From assembly GCA_003415625.1 (NCBI GenBank), contig PYIU01000002.1, positions 1,302,001 through 1,366,000 of the forward strand: 64,000 nt of DNA. Direction: 5' to 3'. Of this stretch, positions 11,589-23,797 are shown in pieces. The number at the start of each line of letters is the position of its first letter. The first letter of the stretch is position 1. Under the pieces are notes generated by a model. It had not been told where the DNA came from. It searched no databases and saw only the letters and a list, made by a program, of their open reading frames with translations. The stretch is from Aquanectria penicillioides (lineage: Eukaryota; Ascomycota; Sordariomycetes; Hypocreales; Nectriaceae). The translations under genes were made by a program, and so were the position numbers.

Positions 11589-12940
11589 GAGGGAAAGTTG
11601 CGACATGCTGGTCTTGATGACCGTGTACACTAAACATAGAATTGACGATATACACATATTGGGTTCAAAGTATCTTTGGACTCAAGAGACGAATCTCAAG
11701 AATAAAGGAAACATTATGAACCTTTCAAGTTGAACTTTGCACAATGAAGATTCGGCTGGTGGACTAATTCCTAGATTTGTCCAAGACGAGGGCTTGACTA
11801 CTGCATGTGGGTTTCATGAAGAACCACTTGTGACATGGGTCTATGAAATGAAGCGTAGTGGTTGTCCGATTTCCTTCCCCGCTGGAAGGCGAGTGACAAC
11901 ACACCAGTCCTGAGTCGCCGAAGCCGAAGAGAAACTTACTAGACCCCGAAAACTTGCTGAGTTACCATCTCTTGACACCCTCTGTTGATCTAATGCTCAA
12001 AGCTAGACTAAAACGTCAACCGGACCTTCCTGGATCACATGGCCACGCTCAGCAAGTCTATCAATGCAGAATTGGGGACTAATGCAGCGTCAAACTGATA
12101 TCGGGCACGCAACCGATGGGCGTCGCAACTTGCGCTTGACCGGTCGTCTTGCAGTAGGGAATCAAACAACTCAGTTACCCCACTTGCGTGAAGACGTTGC
12201 CAGATGCATGCTCGGCCGGTCTGGGAGAACGCCGCTCTACCTCCGTCCCTGTTGCTCGACCCCTCCTTTCTGTAAGTCAAAGGTGGTATCAGCCCAGGTC
12301 CGGACGAAGAAGGGTTTGATGCAAAACCCAACGGCAAGGGAAGTTGAAAGAAAGCAAACAAATGAAAAACGAAAGTCTACTGGAAACGAAGTGGCCTTTC
12401 ATATTGATATCGGCATCGTTGTATCTTCGGGTTTCTCGACTGACGAAGCCATCATGCCTCGACCCGTTGTCTCCGCCGAGGCTACAAGGAGGTCTGGAAC
12501 TGTGGGGTACCCGATACCCGAATCATACACACAGCGCAGTTGAACGTTCACGGGCAGCTAAACTCGGTATAGACAGGGCGTGTTCCACAATTAGCCATTT
12601 CGTCGCCCATGATACCAACCAACGAAGAGGTCTACCTACCAATACATATTTGCAACGTCGGAGAGCAGGAGACACGGAATTTTGAAAAGCAGTATCAGGA
12701 CGACGAAGGCCAGGGACTACAGGTCAAAGATCCGGACTCTGCACCTTGGTCAAGGTTGGGTCTAGGTCTAGGTTCATGTCGCGACATAGATCACAACCGT
12801 GAGGTGAATTCTGGATTAGGATTGGTTGTGTGTGCTTAACCCACAACTCTATGTGGCTCCTTCTAAGCGCTGGAGGCTCGTGGACCCACCCAGACCACCC
12901 TAGAGAGATATATCCCGCAATATCATCACAAGTCTCCATC
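11589..12940. other. Intergenic region
   Basis: Holds the tRNase Z 3' flank. Several short ORFs show no family resemblance. I see no gene between the tRNase Z stop and the tRNA. Confidence 0.6.
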
Positions 12941-13030
12941 GGCCGCGTGGCCTAATGGCTAAGGCGTCAGATTTCGGTTCAGAACCCCCGAATACTCTGA
13001 AGATTCCAGGTTCGACTCCTGGCGTGGTCG
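12941..13030 (+). tRNA. tRNA-Arg (anticodon UCG) with 17-nt intron
   Basis: Full cloverleaf. The acceptor stem GGCCGCG pairs with CGTGGTC (12941-12947 / 13023-13029, two G-U pairs), with discriminator G at 13030. The D arm GCC..GGC contains the A-box TGGCCTAATGG. The anticodon stem is TCAGA/TCTGA (12967-12971 / 12996-13000) and the T arm is CCAGG-TTCGACT-CCTGG. The anticodon TCG is at 12974-12976 and G12977 is position 37. The intron is 12978-12994, at the canonical site after position 37. The mature loop is TTTCGGC. It decodes CGA codons (and other CGN by wobble modification). Confidence 0.93.
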
Positions 13031-13984
13031 TATGCACTTTCCGGTTCATCTTTTTTTGCATCATTTATGCGATGCGTTGTTGCGCTGGAATTGTTCGGAG
13101 TCGCGGTGTTGTTGATATTTCAAGTGCGCCGAGCCGGGCCCTGATATCGGTGTCCTGCATGTTGGGAAGGCGCCCCTTCCCAATGTTTTTTTTTTCTGAA
13201 ATGGGTGGTCCCTCCAGCGCGAGCTCCTCCCCCACATGGAGAGTCTGGGGTATTATGTATGGCCTTTAATGGTTTTGGCAGGAACCTCCCTCCTCGGGAG
13301 CAGAACCAGAGAATCCAATATCAACGACAGGCGTCGGGCTCGGCAACTTTGGAGTTAAAGTATCGGCTTCACACCCGGTCAAGTTCGTATCTGTGACCGG
13401 CGCCCGAGCTAGCCTTGACATGCCGACCCCGCTGATCAAGCCGCATCGGATGCGCTGCCGTCCTTTGTATATGCCGACCTGCGCTAGCCCGCTACAGAGG
13501 GCGCGCCCTACCATACAGCACCGTGGCGCCTAACAACGAGCCCTGGGAGGATACAGATAAAGAGGGCGCAAGTTCCGTCCCCGGTTGTGGCCCTCGTCTC
13601 ACGAGTAAGTTAAGTAAGACTATAGGAGAAAGGATTTTTTTTTTGTTAGGAATTTAAATATTAGTTCATCTTCCCCCCTGTTTGTTTTTCTAGTTTGCTA
13701 AATCCTTTGGCAAATCCTCCATCTGTTATTGTGTCAAGCGTCGTGCATTGTGCTCCTACAGGCCCCTCTGCGCGCCATCCAACCGCCAGCGCCGAAAGCG
13801 GGACGCGCTTATCGTCGCCTCATTTTTCCCACTCCTCCTCGGTCTAGTCATATCCCGTCCGTTGACCGCACAAAAAGCTGCCGTGCTTCTCCCCCCTCGG
13901 CCGGAGGCTCTTCCCACCAGCTCGCTCGACACGGCACACGCCACGCGATCCCAATTGGCATAACGGTGCCTCCACGTCGAAATC
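13031..13984. other. Intergenic region / sideroflexin promoter
   Basis: No gene seen. It holds the tRNA 3' flank with its T run near 13050, T8-T9 runs near 13190 and 13640, and a CT-rich leader from about 13740 into the sideroflexin start. Confidence 0.6.
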
Positions 13985-15158
13985 ATGTCGTCCTCGTTGC
14001 CGGGCACGAGGGAGCTCCCTGCCTCGCAGTATGACCTCAACACCTACATGGGACGAGTGCGCCATGCCATGGGCCTCACTGACCCGACGTGAGCTCGAAC
14101 CCCCAAAGCTCCCACATGAAATCCATGGCTGACGGGTTATGTTAGGACCCTATTTGCTGGCACATCGGGTCTCGAGAGGGCCAAGCAGCTGGTCACCGAG
14201 TACAAGACTGGCAGGCTCGACCAGATGACTCCCGACCTCTGGAGGGCCAAGAAGATCGTGGACGCGACCCTACACCCTGGTATGGTTTTTTTTGAGAAGC
14301 TCGCATGTAGCAAAACCCGCTGACTGCGACTTTAGATACAGGAGAGCCTGTGTTTCTCCCCTTCCGAATGTCCTCTTACGTGCTATCCAACCTGATCGTC
14401 ACTGCTGGTATGCTCCAGCCCGGCCTCAAGATCGCTGGTATTGTTGGCTGGCAAGTCGCCAACCAGTCGCTCAACGTCGCCATTAACACGGCAAATGCCA
14501 ACAAGTCGTCCACCATGACCACCGCCGCACTCATCCAGTCCTACTGCTACGCCGTCGGTGCGTCCTGCTCGGTTGCGCTCGGTCTCAACGCAGTCGTCCC
14601 TCGCTTGAAGGTCGAACCCGCAACCCGTGCTATCCTCAGCCGATTGATTCCTTTCGCCGCCGTTGCCTCTGCCAGTGGTCTGAACACATACCTGATGCGC
14701 CGGGGCGAGATCGTCAAGGGCATCGACGTCCGACCTGTGCTGTCGGAGGAGGAGAAGGAGAAGCTCAAGGCGGAGGGCAAGTCTGAGAGAGACATTCCCT
14801 CTCTGGGCAGGAGTCATACCGCTGCCAAGATTGCCGTCTACGAGACCGCTGCCAGCCGTGTGCTGACTGGTGCTCCCATCATGGTCATCCCCCCATGATC
14901 CTCTACCACATCGAACAGAAGCAGGCCTGGTATAAGAACTTGATGGAGAAGGAGTTTGTTCGCGCGCGACCTACCCTTGCCAAGTCCATCCCCATCTCTA
15001 TTAATCTGGGTCTGATTGCTATCACCTCGTTTGCCGTGCTTCCCTTTGCATTGGCCATCTTCCCTCAGCAGCAGGAGATTAGCGCCGAGATGCTCGAGCC
15101 CGAGTTCCACGGCAAGGGGGGCAAGAACGGCAAGGTCGTTTTCAACCGTGGCCTGTAA
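13985..15158 (+). CDS. FSF1: Sideroflexin (mitochondrial serine-type carrier), frameshifted
   Basis: Fungal member of the sideroflexin family, multi-pass inner-membrane proteins that in animals import serine into mitochondria. Exon 1 is 13985-14088 (MSSSLPGTRELPASQYDLN, GRVRHAMGLTDP), the intron is 14089-14144 (GTGAGC..GTTAG), exon 2 is 14145-14279 (LERAKQLVTEYKTG, LWRAKKIVDATLHP), the intron is 14280-14335 (GTATGG..TTTAG), and exon 3 is 14336-15158. The family signature DTGEPVFLPFRMS opens exon 3, followed by QSLNVAINTANANKS, LIPFAAVASASG and the C-terminal KVVFNRGL typical of the family. There are two single-base problems. The exon 1/exon 2 phase needs one base fewer within about 14145-14161. 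The C run 14889-14894 has six C where seven are needed to join PIMVIPP to MILYHIEQKQAW. The two offset each other in total length (1062 nt). Confidence 0.92.
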
Positions 15159-16075
15159 AATGGCAATGACAGGAGGAATGATTGTCACCACCCGCGCCAT
15201 CTAAGGCCTCGAGATGGTGGTAGATCAACTGCATATCTGAGTGTTGGACGGGATATTTTACTCGCAGCTGAACCGGAGAAGCACATGGCAGTCCCAAGAA
15301 GGACCAGGCCCGCTAGTTCTACCTTGCAAAAGAGCAGAGGAAAATGATAGCATCACAACGGGTAGCAGCGCTGCGGGAACACGGATAGAACCCTTGTTTT
15401 AATTTTCATCTCGAATGCATGTTTGAAGCATTGTTGGAGGCGTTCATTAGAAGACCCAGATATTTAGATGCATTCTAGATCATCTTAAGATGGGGGGCGT
15501 GTGCGCTAGAAAGAGGGCAGTACAATATAGCAGCGTAGCGTAGCATTGAGAACGGTTCTGCGATTGCGACTGAGATAGGCAGCAAGGCATTTCTTTTTGA
15601 ACCTTGGCTGGTCAGAATCGCAACCTTATCCAAAGAAACATGTTCCCTGCGTTTGCCTTCCGAATGTCGGCGGTGGTTGGATTGAACCCGAATCGAACTT
15701 ACGCCATTGGCCTACCTGCACGTGGTTACATTCGTCTGCCAGGGTGGAGTGAACGGCCGCAGAGTGCATCCGTGATACCGGAAAAGGAAGGCCGTAGTTT
15801 GGGCGAATGGACGTCACAGAAATCAAAATGCCAAACTAGAGGCGAAACTTTGGCTGACACGCGCCAAAACAAGACAAACCCGAGCACGGCGGGTCGGAGG
15901 AAAATGGGCAGATAGAGAAGGCCGATTAACATTCACGCAGCCCGGTTTGTTTCTGCGAGGCAAGAGGGAGTTCTGGCTGGGAGGCCTAGGGATGACCAAG
16001 GACGACAAGGGACAACAAGGGACGACGAGGGAGCAAGCAGCACAGTACGATGTAAGCAGGCGCCGGCGGCCTGTC

Positions 16076-16133
16076 GCAGACACAGACGCAGACACAGACG
16101 CAGACGCGGACGCAGCGCAGACGCAGACGACAG
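16076..16133 (+). repeat. CAGACG/CAGACA hexamer repeat
   Basis: About nine imperfect hexamer units in non-coding DNA. Confidence 0.75.
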
Positions 16134-16710
16134 GTATGAGCTCATGGCATGCATCCCGGAGTTTGGGACCAAGGGAGGGGAAAATGGACACTTGCATCAG
16201 CGAGAGTGAACATCAGAGTAGCGCAGGGAAAGCGGTGGAGTGCCGCTCGCCACCCAGATCGGCAAGCCTAGCAGGACTATCGCGCGCCAGACAGTGGGAC
16301 GCTCGTTGGGATGAGGGTCACAGAGGGGACGATTCGGCCAAGGGCATTGGCTGCGAGGGCGGAGCGGGTAAGACATGGCTAACAGATGACTTGCCCGCCG
16401 TTGGAACTTGGGAAGACAGAAGCACGTCACGCTTGTCACGATTGTGGGCTCGAGTATATCGTGAACGCACCTCGTCGACACTGTGGCGGGGAATCCAGAG
16501 GCAACTCCGTGTGCTCCGGAGAGCGGGCAGGCAGGTTTCTCGATGGGGCCATTTTCTAATTCCCGCTATAGCATGGGGGGTCGCGGGACAGATTGGTGAA
16601 GTGTTTATTGAGCGCGATATCAAGCGGCCTGGTCGTCACAGGAGTCATCGAAACATGGTGCCACAGGCAGGGAGGGGCCCACCTCCAGTAAAAAGGCACG
16701 AGACAGAAGA

Positions 16711-16733
16711 GAGGTGAGGTGAGGTGAGGTGAG
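16711..16733 (+). repeat. (GAGGT)n pentamer repeat
   Basis: Four to five perfect units within the purine-rich + strand tract. Confidence 0.8.
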
Positions 16734-17121
16734 GGTAGTGGAAGGAGAGCAAAAGTGACAGTGAAGGTGACTGTAACAATGTGCGAGTGACAGAGCTCTG
16801 AGCACACAGCAGAGCACAGGACGGGATGCAGAGAGCAGGGCACACAACACAAGGCTTCGTAGCTCGTGGTAACTTGGTGGGGAAACGGAGTAGAGTGGGG
16901 TCACTGGGACTCGAGACAAGGGCAGGGAGGCGACCAGCCCAGACAGAGCAAGATCCAGGGTTCGACGAACAGGACTCTGGTAACAGAGAGACATTAGAAG
17001 ACCCGAATAGGGACAGGTGGAGTGCGAATCGTCGCAAGTTCCAGAGACCAGACGAGACGAGGCCTAGAAAGGGAAATCTAGAAACAGTCCGTCAGGTTGT
17101 TGGTCCGCGAGAAGAAGTAAG

Positions 17122-17141
17122 GGAGCGAGCGAGCGAGCGAG
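17122..17141 (+). repeat. (GAGC)n tetramer repeat
   Basis: Five perfect units, non-coding. Confidence 0.8.
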
Positions 17142-17386
17142 GGTCGTGAATGAACGAACTCGAGAACCAAAATCGCGACTCCCGCACTCATGCCATGCAC
17201 CCACCCACGCACCCACATACACTCACAGGGCCGACAGGGCGGGCCGTGGCGTGGGTGGGGTGGAGAGAGAGTGCGAGAAAGGCGATGAGGAGGGAGCAGC
17301 AAGTGAGATGGCGCAAGCTAGAGGTAGTGAGACGGAAGGATCTCTCTGGGCTGGTATGTTACGAGGCCAGGCGTTGACCAAGAGGG

Positions 17387-17409
17387 CGGTGGTGGTGGTG
17401 GTGGTGGTT
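17387..17409 (+). repeat. (GGT)n microsatellite
   Basis: About seven GGT units, non-coding. Confidence 0.8.
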
Positions 17410-19557
17410 GACACGGTGTTGGGTCGCCGTCGTCATCCACCACCTCGTCATCCGAAATCGTTTCTGGCCAAAGCGGAGCCTTCCTCCTTCGAAGCATGAG
17501 ACGACCAAATGAACGACGGACTGGTAGGATGGAGACCGAGACGGACGGACGGACTTGGGGCTTGTTGGTGGCCGATGCTCTAGCTCCAGAAGGGCGCTTT
17601 CCAGTCCTTCAAAAGAAAACCACCCAGACAAAAAAAAAGAAGCTGGGGTCAACCAGGCCCAAAGCAGGGGCCCTGCCGGTGTTGCTGCCGCTGCACTTGC
17701 AGCCGGGGAGGGAAAGCAGAAGCAGGATAGGATGGATCCTAATGGGTGGGCGAGTGCCCATGACATCTTTGGCCTGCCTGGGTCTTGGTTGGACGCGGGT
17801 AGGACAGGGGACGGATGGATGCAAGCGGGCTTGCGCTAAAGTATATGTACGTTTGGGGCTCTTGCAGCTGGAGACCGTGAATTTTGGATGGATCGAGTAC
17901 GATTACGCCAAGGCATGGAGGTATGTACTCCGAGGCTCAATTGTTTCGACACGTAGGATCGAGCGACTGCACTGGCGGCGCTGGGTCAGTGGGGAGGGAA
18001 ATTGTCGCTTTTGATGAAAGAAAAATTGGTCTCGGGGACAACGCTGTACAACACATCTGGGCATAGTCCTCCATCTTGACGTGTGCTCCCCGTTGAGCCA
18101 TAGACCGGGCTCCTTCTGTCATAAATATAGAGGGATTCGAGCTAGAGGGATTCGAGTGGCCATTGTGGCCCCTGAGCCCGATGTGGCGCTGACGGAGTAG
18201 GGGAGTTGGTTTCGGCTTTGGTTGCTGCGTTGTGCAATGGCAATGTGCCATGTGCAATGGGGGATCTCGATGTTGGCTTTTGTGTCGGATTATGGACCTT
18301 GGGCGTCCAGATCCCATGTCCAGCCGGCACGCAGAAAAGAGGAGATGACTATAACCTCGCGAGACTAGACGAGGAACAAAATAATTTGGGAGAGACGCAG
18401 AAGTTGCGCGGCGAGACGGGTCCACGGCATCGCCTGTCACAGTTCCCGTTCCCGTAGCCATGTCACAACCAGCCTAGACCAGCCGACATGTGTCTTGGAT
18501 TCAGGGCTCATTCTTCTTTCCAGTTGCCGCTTGCTGCCCCCAGCCGGGGAGCCAAGTGAGCAGGGGGCACATTGCCTGAATGCCCCCGAGTCGTGATGGA
18601 TTTTTGATCGACAGACCGGCACGCCGACGCCCAGAACAGAGGGCAAGACAACTGCCAGGCACACATGTACAGGGCACAGGCACGGGGTTGAGCGAGGGTT
18701 GAGGGTTGGTCCAAAACGGGTTGGGCTGCTGGCCGAGCCCACTGGCCGGTCACCAAAAGTCAGGGCCGCCCGCATGCAAAGTTTACTGGATTCTTTCGTG
18801 GCAGTCGGGTTCACATCACGACGGTAAACTCTTTTCTTGTCCATCGTCGTTGGGTGGTGTGTTGTGGTGTGCTGGACTGAGGGATGAATGGACCATGTGG
18901 GCGACTAGAGGCTAGAAGGCCATTGCCACGGGTCTGTTAGCACCCCCCGTCCGCTTCCCGTGTGTTGAAGAGTGCCTGACTTGGACCTCGTGTGCTACTG
19001 AGTTCCCAGCAGAGGAGACGAGACCGAAACATCGAGGATGGCTTTGTTGGACGAAACCGCTCTAGCGATCGTATGCACTCTAACGCTGCTTCTCGGCCCT
19101 TAGCATCCTTAGCTCAGCCGTGCAGCGCACTTGTGCATTCAGATTCGGCTATGGATATTGGCGAGCATCTTGAAATGGCGACTGTTTGTTGACTGGACTT
19201 GGGACGGAGAGACTGGGGATGGGGCCGAGACTGGGACCCTTGGCTTGAGAGAAGTGGCTCCGCTTGGGGCTGACTTTTTTCTGTGAGGGGGAAGAGGAGG
19301 AGGAGGAGAGGAGAAGATAGGTCAGATACATTACTTCAGTACCTGCCGACCTACCTACGTACCTCTTCCAACTTGGGTGCGCTCTGACGTGACGCATGCA
19401 CTCATCCACCCAGTACGCACTCGACAGTCTCTCCCAAAGGAACGCCAGCCCCTGAGTCGGGTATGGATTACCGTCAGCATGAGGGATTGCCATGCTAAAC
19501 CGAAGGAGAGATACTCTGCTAACTGGTAATGTAGCCCAACAATTTATTAAGATTGAA

Positions 19558-19574
19558 AGAGAGAGAGAGAGAGA
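19558..19574 (+). repeat. (GA)n microsatellite
   Basis: About eight GA units, non-coding. Confidence 0.8.
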
Positions 19575-21378
19575 CAGTCAGTGCCAGACCAAGAGCGAGA
19601 CGGAACGACCCAAAAAAAACCCGATGTCGAAGTGCATGGCACAGTGCAGTGAATGGCCCCAGCTTTCTCGTCGGTACCTGGCCGATGGGGGGTTTCCCAC
19701 GTAATCGCCAAGTACCCTGCCTACCTTTTGAGGCATTGTGACAACGTGCTGAGGCAGGTACCTTACTTGGAGGAACTAACCGTCCTGTCGCCGCCTCCTC
19801 CGCGTCTCCGCCCGCAGTCCGCCGTCGCCGCAGGGCCAGGCCCTCAAATCTCGTCAGTGTCTGGGCCCCTGATCACCATGTTCCCAGGAGACAGTGGTGT
19901 TCCCGGTCTCTTCAACGATGCGCGCCTTGTAGACCTCAATCAACTTTGGCGAGCAATTCCTCGTCGTCCTCACCGTGGAGGACAAATCAGTCATGACGCT
20001 TCGAGGTGGCTGGATGCGTGCTACCGTCGAGGTGGTGGTGGTAGTGGTGGCGGTGGTACCCAAGTAGCTTCCCAGGCTCCCCACAGGGCTCCCCACAGGA
20101 CCGCAGGGCACAGAGCCACAGAGCCATAGAGCCACAGTCAGAGCCACCAAGCCATGACATGCTAAGCTACCAGGGACTATTCTGCAGTGACATTGTGCAT
20201 ACAGGCCGACTGATAACTCTGTTGCTCAACTTGGCGACCAGAGGGTTCTCGGCCAAGTCTCCTCCCTATCTATCGTTGCCTTGTACATTTTGGCCTTTGC
20301 TTAGGTACCTTGCTTTGCTGATCATCCGTGAATTGGCCATTCCAAGGCTCTTTGGTGCTCTCTTTTATCCAGGCCACCTCCCAGATCCAGGTCTCGTACC
20401 GCTCACTCCGAGGGACGCTTGCAAATCCGCACCAAACACACCAGCTCGACCGCGCCCGGATCACAGCGCCACCTCAGCCTCTACCATCTGGGCCCCAGAT
20501 CCAGCCCAAGCCAGCCAAGCAAAGGAAAAAAAAAAATCACTGGGTCGACCGGCGCGAGCAACCCCTGGTTCCTCATGATGAAAGCGACCTCCAAGGTACC
20601 TAGGATTTGCTAGACAACACCACTTCGTTTCCGGTACTTTGGATCGGGACGACAATCATCGTTCCCTTCAGCGCACGCCGATTTTATCAGAGGACCTGGC
20701 CAGGCCTGGTTTCCCCGACCTCCATCTACAGGGCTTCCTCACCCACAAGAGACGCCCGCTAGACACACTGGACCGCTGCACGGAAAACTTAGCCACCCCC
20801 GACCCGAAGCCCGACCGACTGGCACTGTGCTACCTACCTGTGCCGTAGCACTGGCTCCTACTCCTCCACTAAATTCCAGGGCTTACCACCCACTGAGCCC
20901 GCCCATCGTCGCCGCCGTCTCCCGTCGTCACCCTCTGTCACTCGCTGCAGCACCGCAGCGCGCTGTCTTCCCACTGAGGGTGCGCCCTGAATTCCCTCCA
21001 TTCACTGGATGCTGGAGCGCGACCCAGCACACCACCACCAAGCGGTTTGGGAAAGCCCGGGTCCCCTTCCCCGTCCGCGTTCCCATCCCAGTCCCCATCC
21101 CAACCCGTCGGTGTCCCGTCTCCTCGCCTTTCGCCTCTCGCCCAGTCCAGCGGCCTCGCTCGTCTCGTCCGGTCAGGTCTTGTTTCCTCTCCTTCTCCTC
21201 CTCTCCCGATACCAACAGCGAGCACTTCAACACGCCCACGAGACAACACGATACGATACGGTTCGACCTTCTCGATCCTCGCCCCGTTCGACACGGCAAT
21301 ACCCTTTCCCCCGTCCCCTTCCTCTTCCCATTCCCATTTCCATCTGCTGGCCCTGGACGGCTTTGGCTTTCCCCCATC

Positions 21379-23797
21379 ATGTCGACACCCACCACGGCTA
21401 CGGCCACGCTCCCACATTACCATCCCCATCATTATCCTCCAACATACTCCCACTCGCACTCGCACCACCAGGGTTATCAGCCCAACCCCAGCGCCAACTA
21501 TCGCACGGCCGCCGCAGCGTCCTCAATCCTGCCTCCCGCTGCGTCGTCCGCTTCCTCGCCCTCGTCCACGGCCACCGCTCGCCTGCCCCAGGCATACCCG
21601 GCCTCCAGCGTCGCCTACTCTTCCACAGGGTCGAATGGCGTAGCCGCTGCCCAGTCCTCGGTCTCTCGCCCCGTCCCGAGCCCTCACGACCCGTCTCCAA
21701 GGCACGACACGAATTACTCGGCCGCAGCTATGCCCGATCCTGCTGTCGCGGACCAGCCGTCCAGGAAGCGTCGGCGCTCTCGTGAGCCCGACTGGAACGC
21801 CTTTTACAAGAATGGCCTCCCCAAGGAGATCATCGTCATCGATGACACCCCCGAACCCGAGGCCAACACCGGCCGCAAAATTACGAATGGGGCGGCTCCC
21901 GCTCCCAGCGACAGCACCTCAACTCGCCAGGCCGCAAAGAAGAGGAGACGGGATGAAGACCCTGCCACTGTGCAGGCCTCTGGCTACCACATCAAGTATC
22001 TCGGCTCCCAGAACAATACTCCACTGCAAGCCTCTACGCCCACGGGCTCCTCCATCTCCAGCAGCGACCGTACCAATTCTGCTTTAAACACTACTGCTCC
22101 AACGTCACTCTCCTCCAACAGCCAGTATGACGAAGTCCAGGTTCCCCTCAAGAGGAAAAGGACTCGTCAGCAGGTCGCCAACGAGGCTAAGCGAAGGGAC
22201 ATTGACGGTCTTGGTGATCCATTCTTCAGCTACAAACCTCCTCCCTACCCGCCCAAGAAGGCTGGCGAGGTCAACGTTCGGGTCATCCATGACGTGAGTT
22301 CCCTCTCCACATACCGGAATGCACGGTAAACTGACTATTTGATACAGCACCACTATAACAAGAACGTCAAGGTCGACGATGACGATGGGCATTACATTGT
22401 CGTGCCTGACGCGGAACTGACAGATAAGTGTAAGTTTCAGCCGACCCCTTGATAGAAGACACTCCAAAAGCCGCAACCGCTCACACTGCCTCCAGATCAA
22501 ATCGTCCGGCTTCTTGGACAGGGCACCTTTGGCAAGGTTGTCCAAGCCCGTGACCGCAAACGCAACAAGCTTGTTGCCGTCAAGATCATCCGATCTGTGC
22601 AAAAATACCGAGACGCCTCTAGGATCGAGCTGAGAGTCCTCGCCACACTAAAGGCTAATGATGAAGAGAACCGCAACCGCTGCATCCATCTCCGTGACTG
22701 CTTCGACTACCGCGGCCATATTTGCATCGTTATGGATCTGCTTGGCCAGAGCGTTTTTGACTTCCTCAAGAGCAACGGTTTTTGTTCCCTTCCCGAACAG
22801 CCAAATCCAGAGTTTTGCTCGCCAACTTTTCACTAGTGTCGCTTGTGAGTATTTGTCCACGTCCCACATTCTTTTTTTCCCCTTTCGCTAACAAGACTTG
22901 AAAAAGTTCTCCACGACCTCAACTTGATCCACACTGATCTGAAACCCGAAAACATCTTGCTTTGCGACAGCACGTATCAGACCTTTACTTACAACCGAAA
23001 GATTCCATCCTCATCCACCACCATCAACCGACAGGCTACACAGCGCCGAGTCCTTCTGGACACCGAAATTCGCCTAATTGACTTTGGGTCCGCTACTTTC
23101 CAGGATGAATACCACTCCTCTGTGGTGTCGACTCGCCATTACCGAGCCCCTGAGATCATTCTTGGGCTTGGGTGGTCATACCCTTGCGACATCTGGAGCA
23201 TAGGGTGCATTCTTGTCGAGTTTTTTACCGGTGATGCCCTCTTCCAGACTCACGACAACCTGGAGCATCTTGCTATGATGGAGGCTGTAGTGGGCAGCCG
23301 CATCGATACCCACCTGGTTCAGGCTGTCAATAAGATGTCCACACGCAGTGGAGGAAATGCCGCTTCAAAGTGAGTACTTTGGGAGTCCACCTCTCCCTCG
23401 ACATGCCCGCTGACATTATCTAGGTACTTCAAGCGGCTTAAGTTGGACTACCCCACCCCGGACACCACCCGAGGATCCCGACGTTTTGTCAAGGCCATGA
23501 AGCATCTGACCGTATGTTGGCTCTCATTTCTTGTTTTGTTTTCTCATGGCTGATCAAACATAGGACATCATCCCCGCCAGCAACACTTTTCTCAAGAACT
23601 TCCTGGATCTGCTCAAGAGAATCTTTGTCTACGACCCTGCGCAGCGCATCACAGCCAAACAGGCCTTGAACCACCCTTGGTTTAAGGAGATGGCCCAGCC
23701 CGACGACGGAACCGAGGCCGCCAAGATTCGAGTGGAAAGGTTACGAATGGAACAGGAAGCCCGGGAAATTTCTAGACACACTCAATATGCGGGATGA
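21379..23797 (+). CDS. LAMMER (CLK-type) dual-specificity protein kinase, frameshifted
   Basis: CDC2-like/LAMMER kinase (S. pombe Lkh1, S. cerevisiae Kns1 family), which phosphorylates SR proteins and regulates growth and stress responses. The exons are 21379-22293, 22348-22429, 22496-22844, 22907-23369, 23424-23511 and 23564-23797. All introns are GT-AG and 52-66 nt long. The N-terminal 300 residues are low-complexity (Ser/Ala/Pro/His) with nuclear signals such as RKRRRSREP and KKRRRDED. The kinase domain starts near residue 332: [31 protein letters not shown] (about 462), LIDFGSATF (about 505), the activation segment [11 protein letters not shown], and the family-defining [11 protein letters not shown] (about 567). 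One extra T in the run 22779-22783 breaks the frame between FDFLKSNGF and [11 protein letters not shown]. Total exon length is 3n+1, as a single inserted base predicts. The start at 21379 is chosen over upstream in-frame codons because the upstream sequence is CT-rich leader. Confidence 0.93.

Larger units (their letters stand above)
15159..21378. other. 6.2-kb gene-free region with microsatellites
   Basis: No ORF resembles a known family and none has coding-like codon use. From about 16690 to 17470 the + strand is purine-rich (pyrimidine-rich on the - strand), resembling a leader for a leftward transcript that I could not identify. From about 20840 the + strand becomes CT-rich; this is the leader of the LAMMER kinase. 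Simple repeats are at 16076-16133, 16711-16733, 17122-17141, 17387-17409, 19558-19574 and 20031-20058. GGTACC/CCTAGG-type elements occur near 19340, 19756, 20303 and 20595. Confidence 0.55.

Noticed and set aside
15677..15740. tRNA-like B-box (reverse complement contains GTTCGATTC) on the - strand
   Set aside because: The flanking bases do not form a T stem and no acceptor stem, D arm or anticodon arm can be built.
15947..16717. 256-codon ORF in the gene-free region
   Set aside because: Composed of microsatellite translation (TDADTDADAD) and purine-rich noise with no family similarity and poor codon bias.
20827..21378. N-terminal extension of the LAMMER kinase ORF
   Set aside because: CT-rich leader read as Pro/Ser/Arg; the ATG at 21379 starts typical kinase N-terminal sequence.
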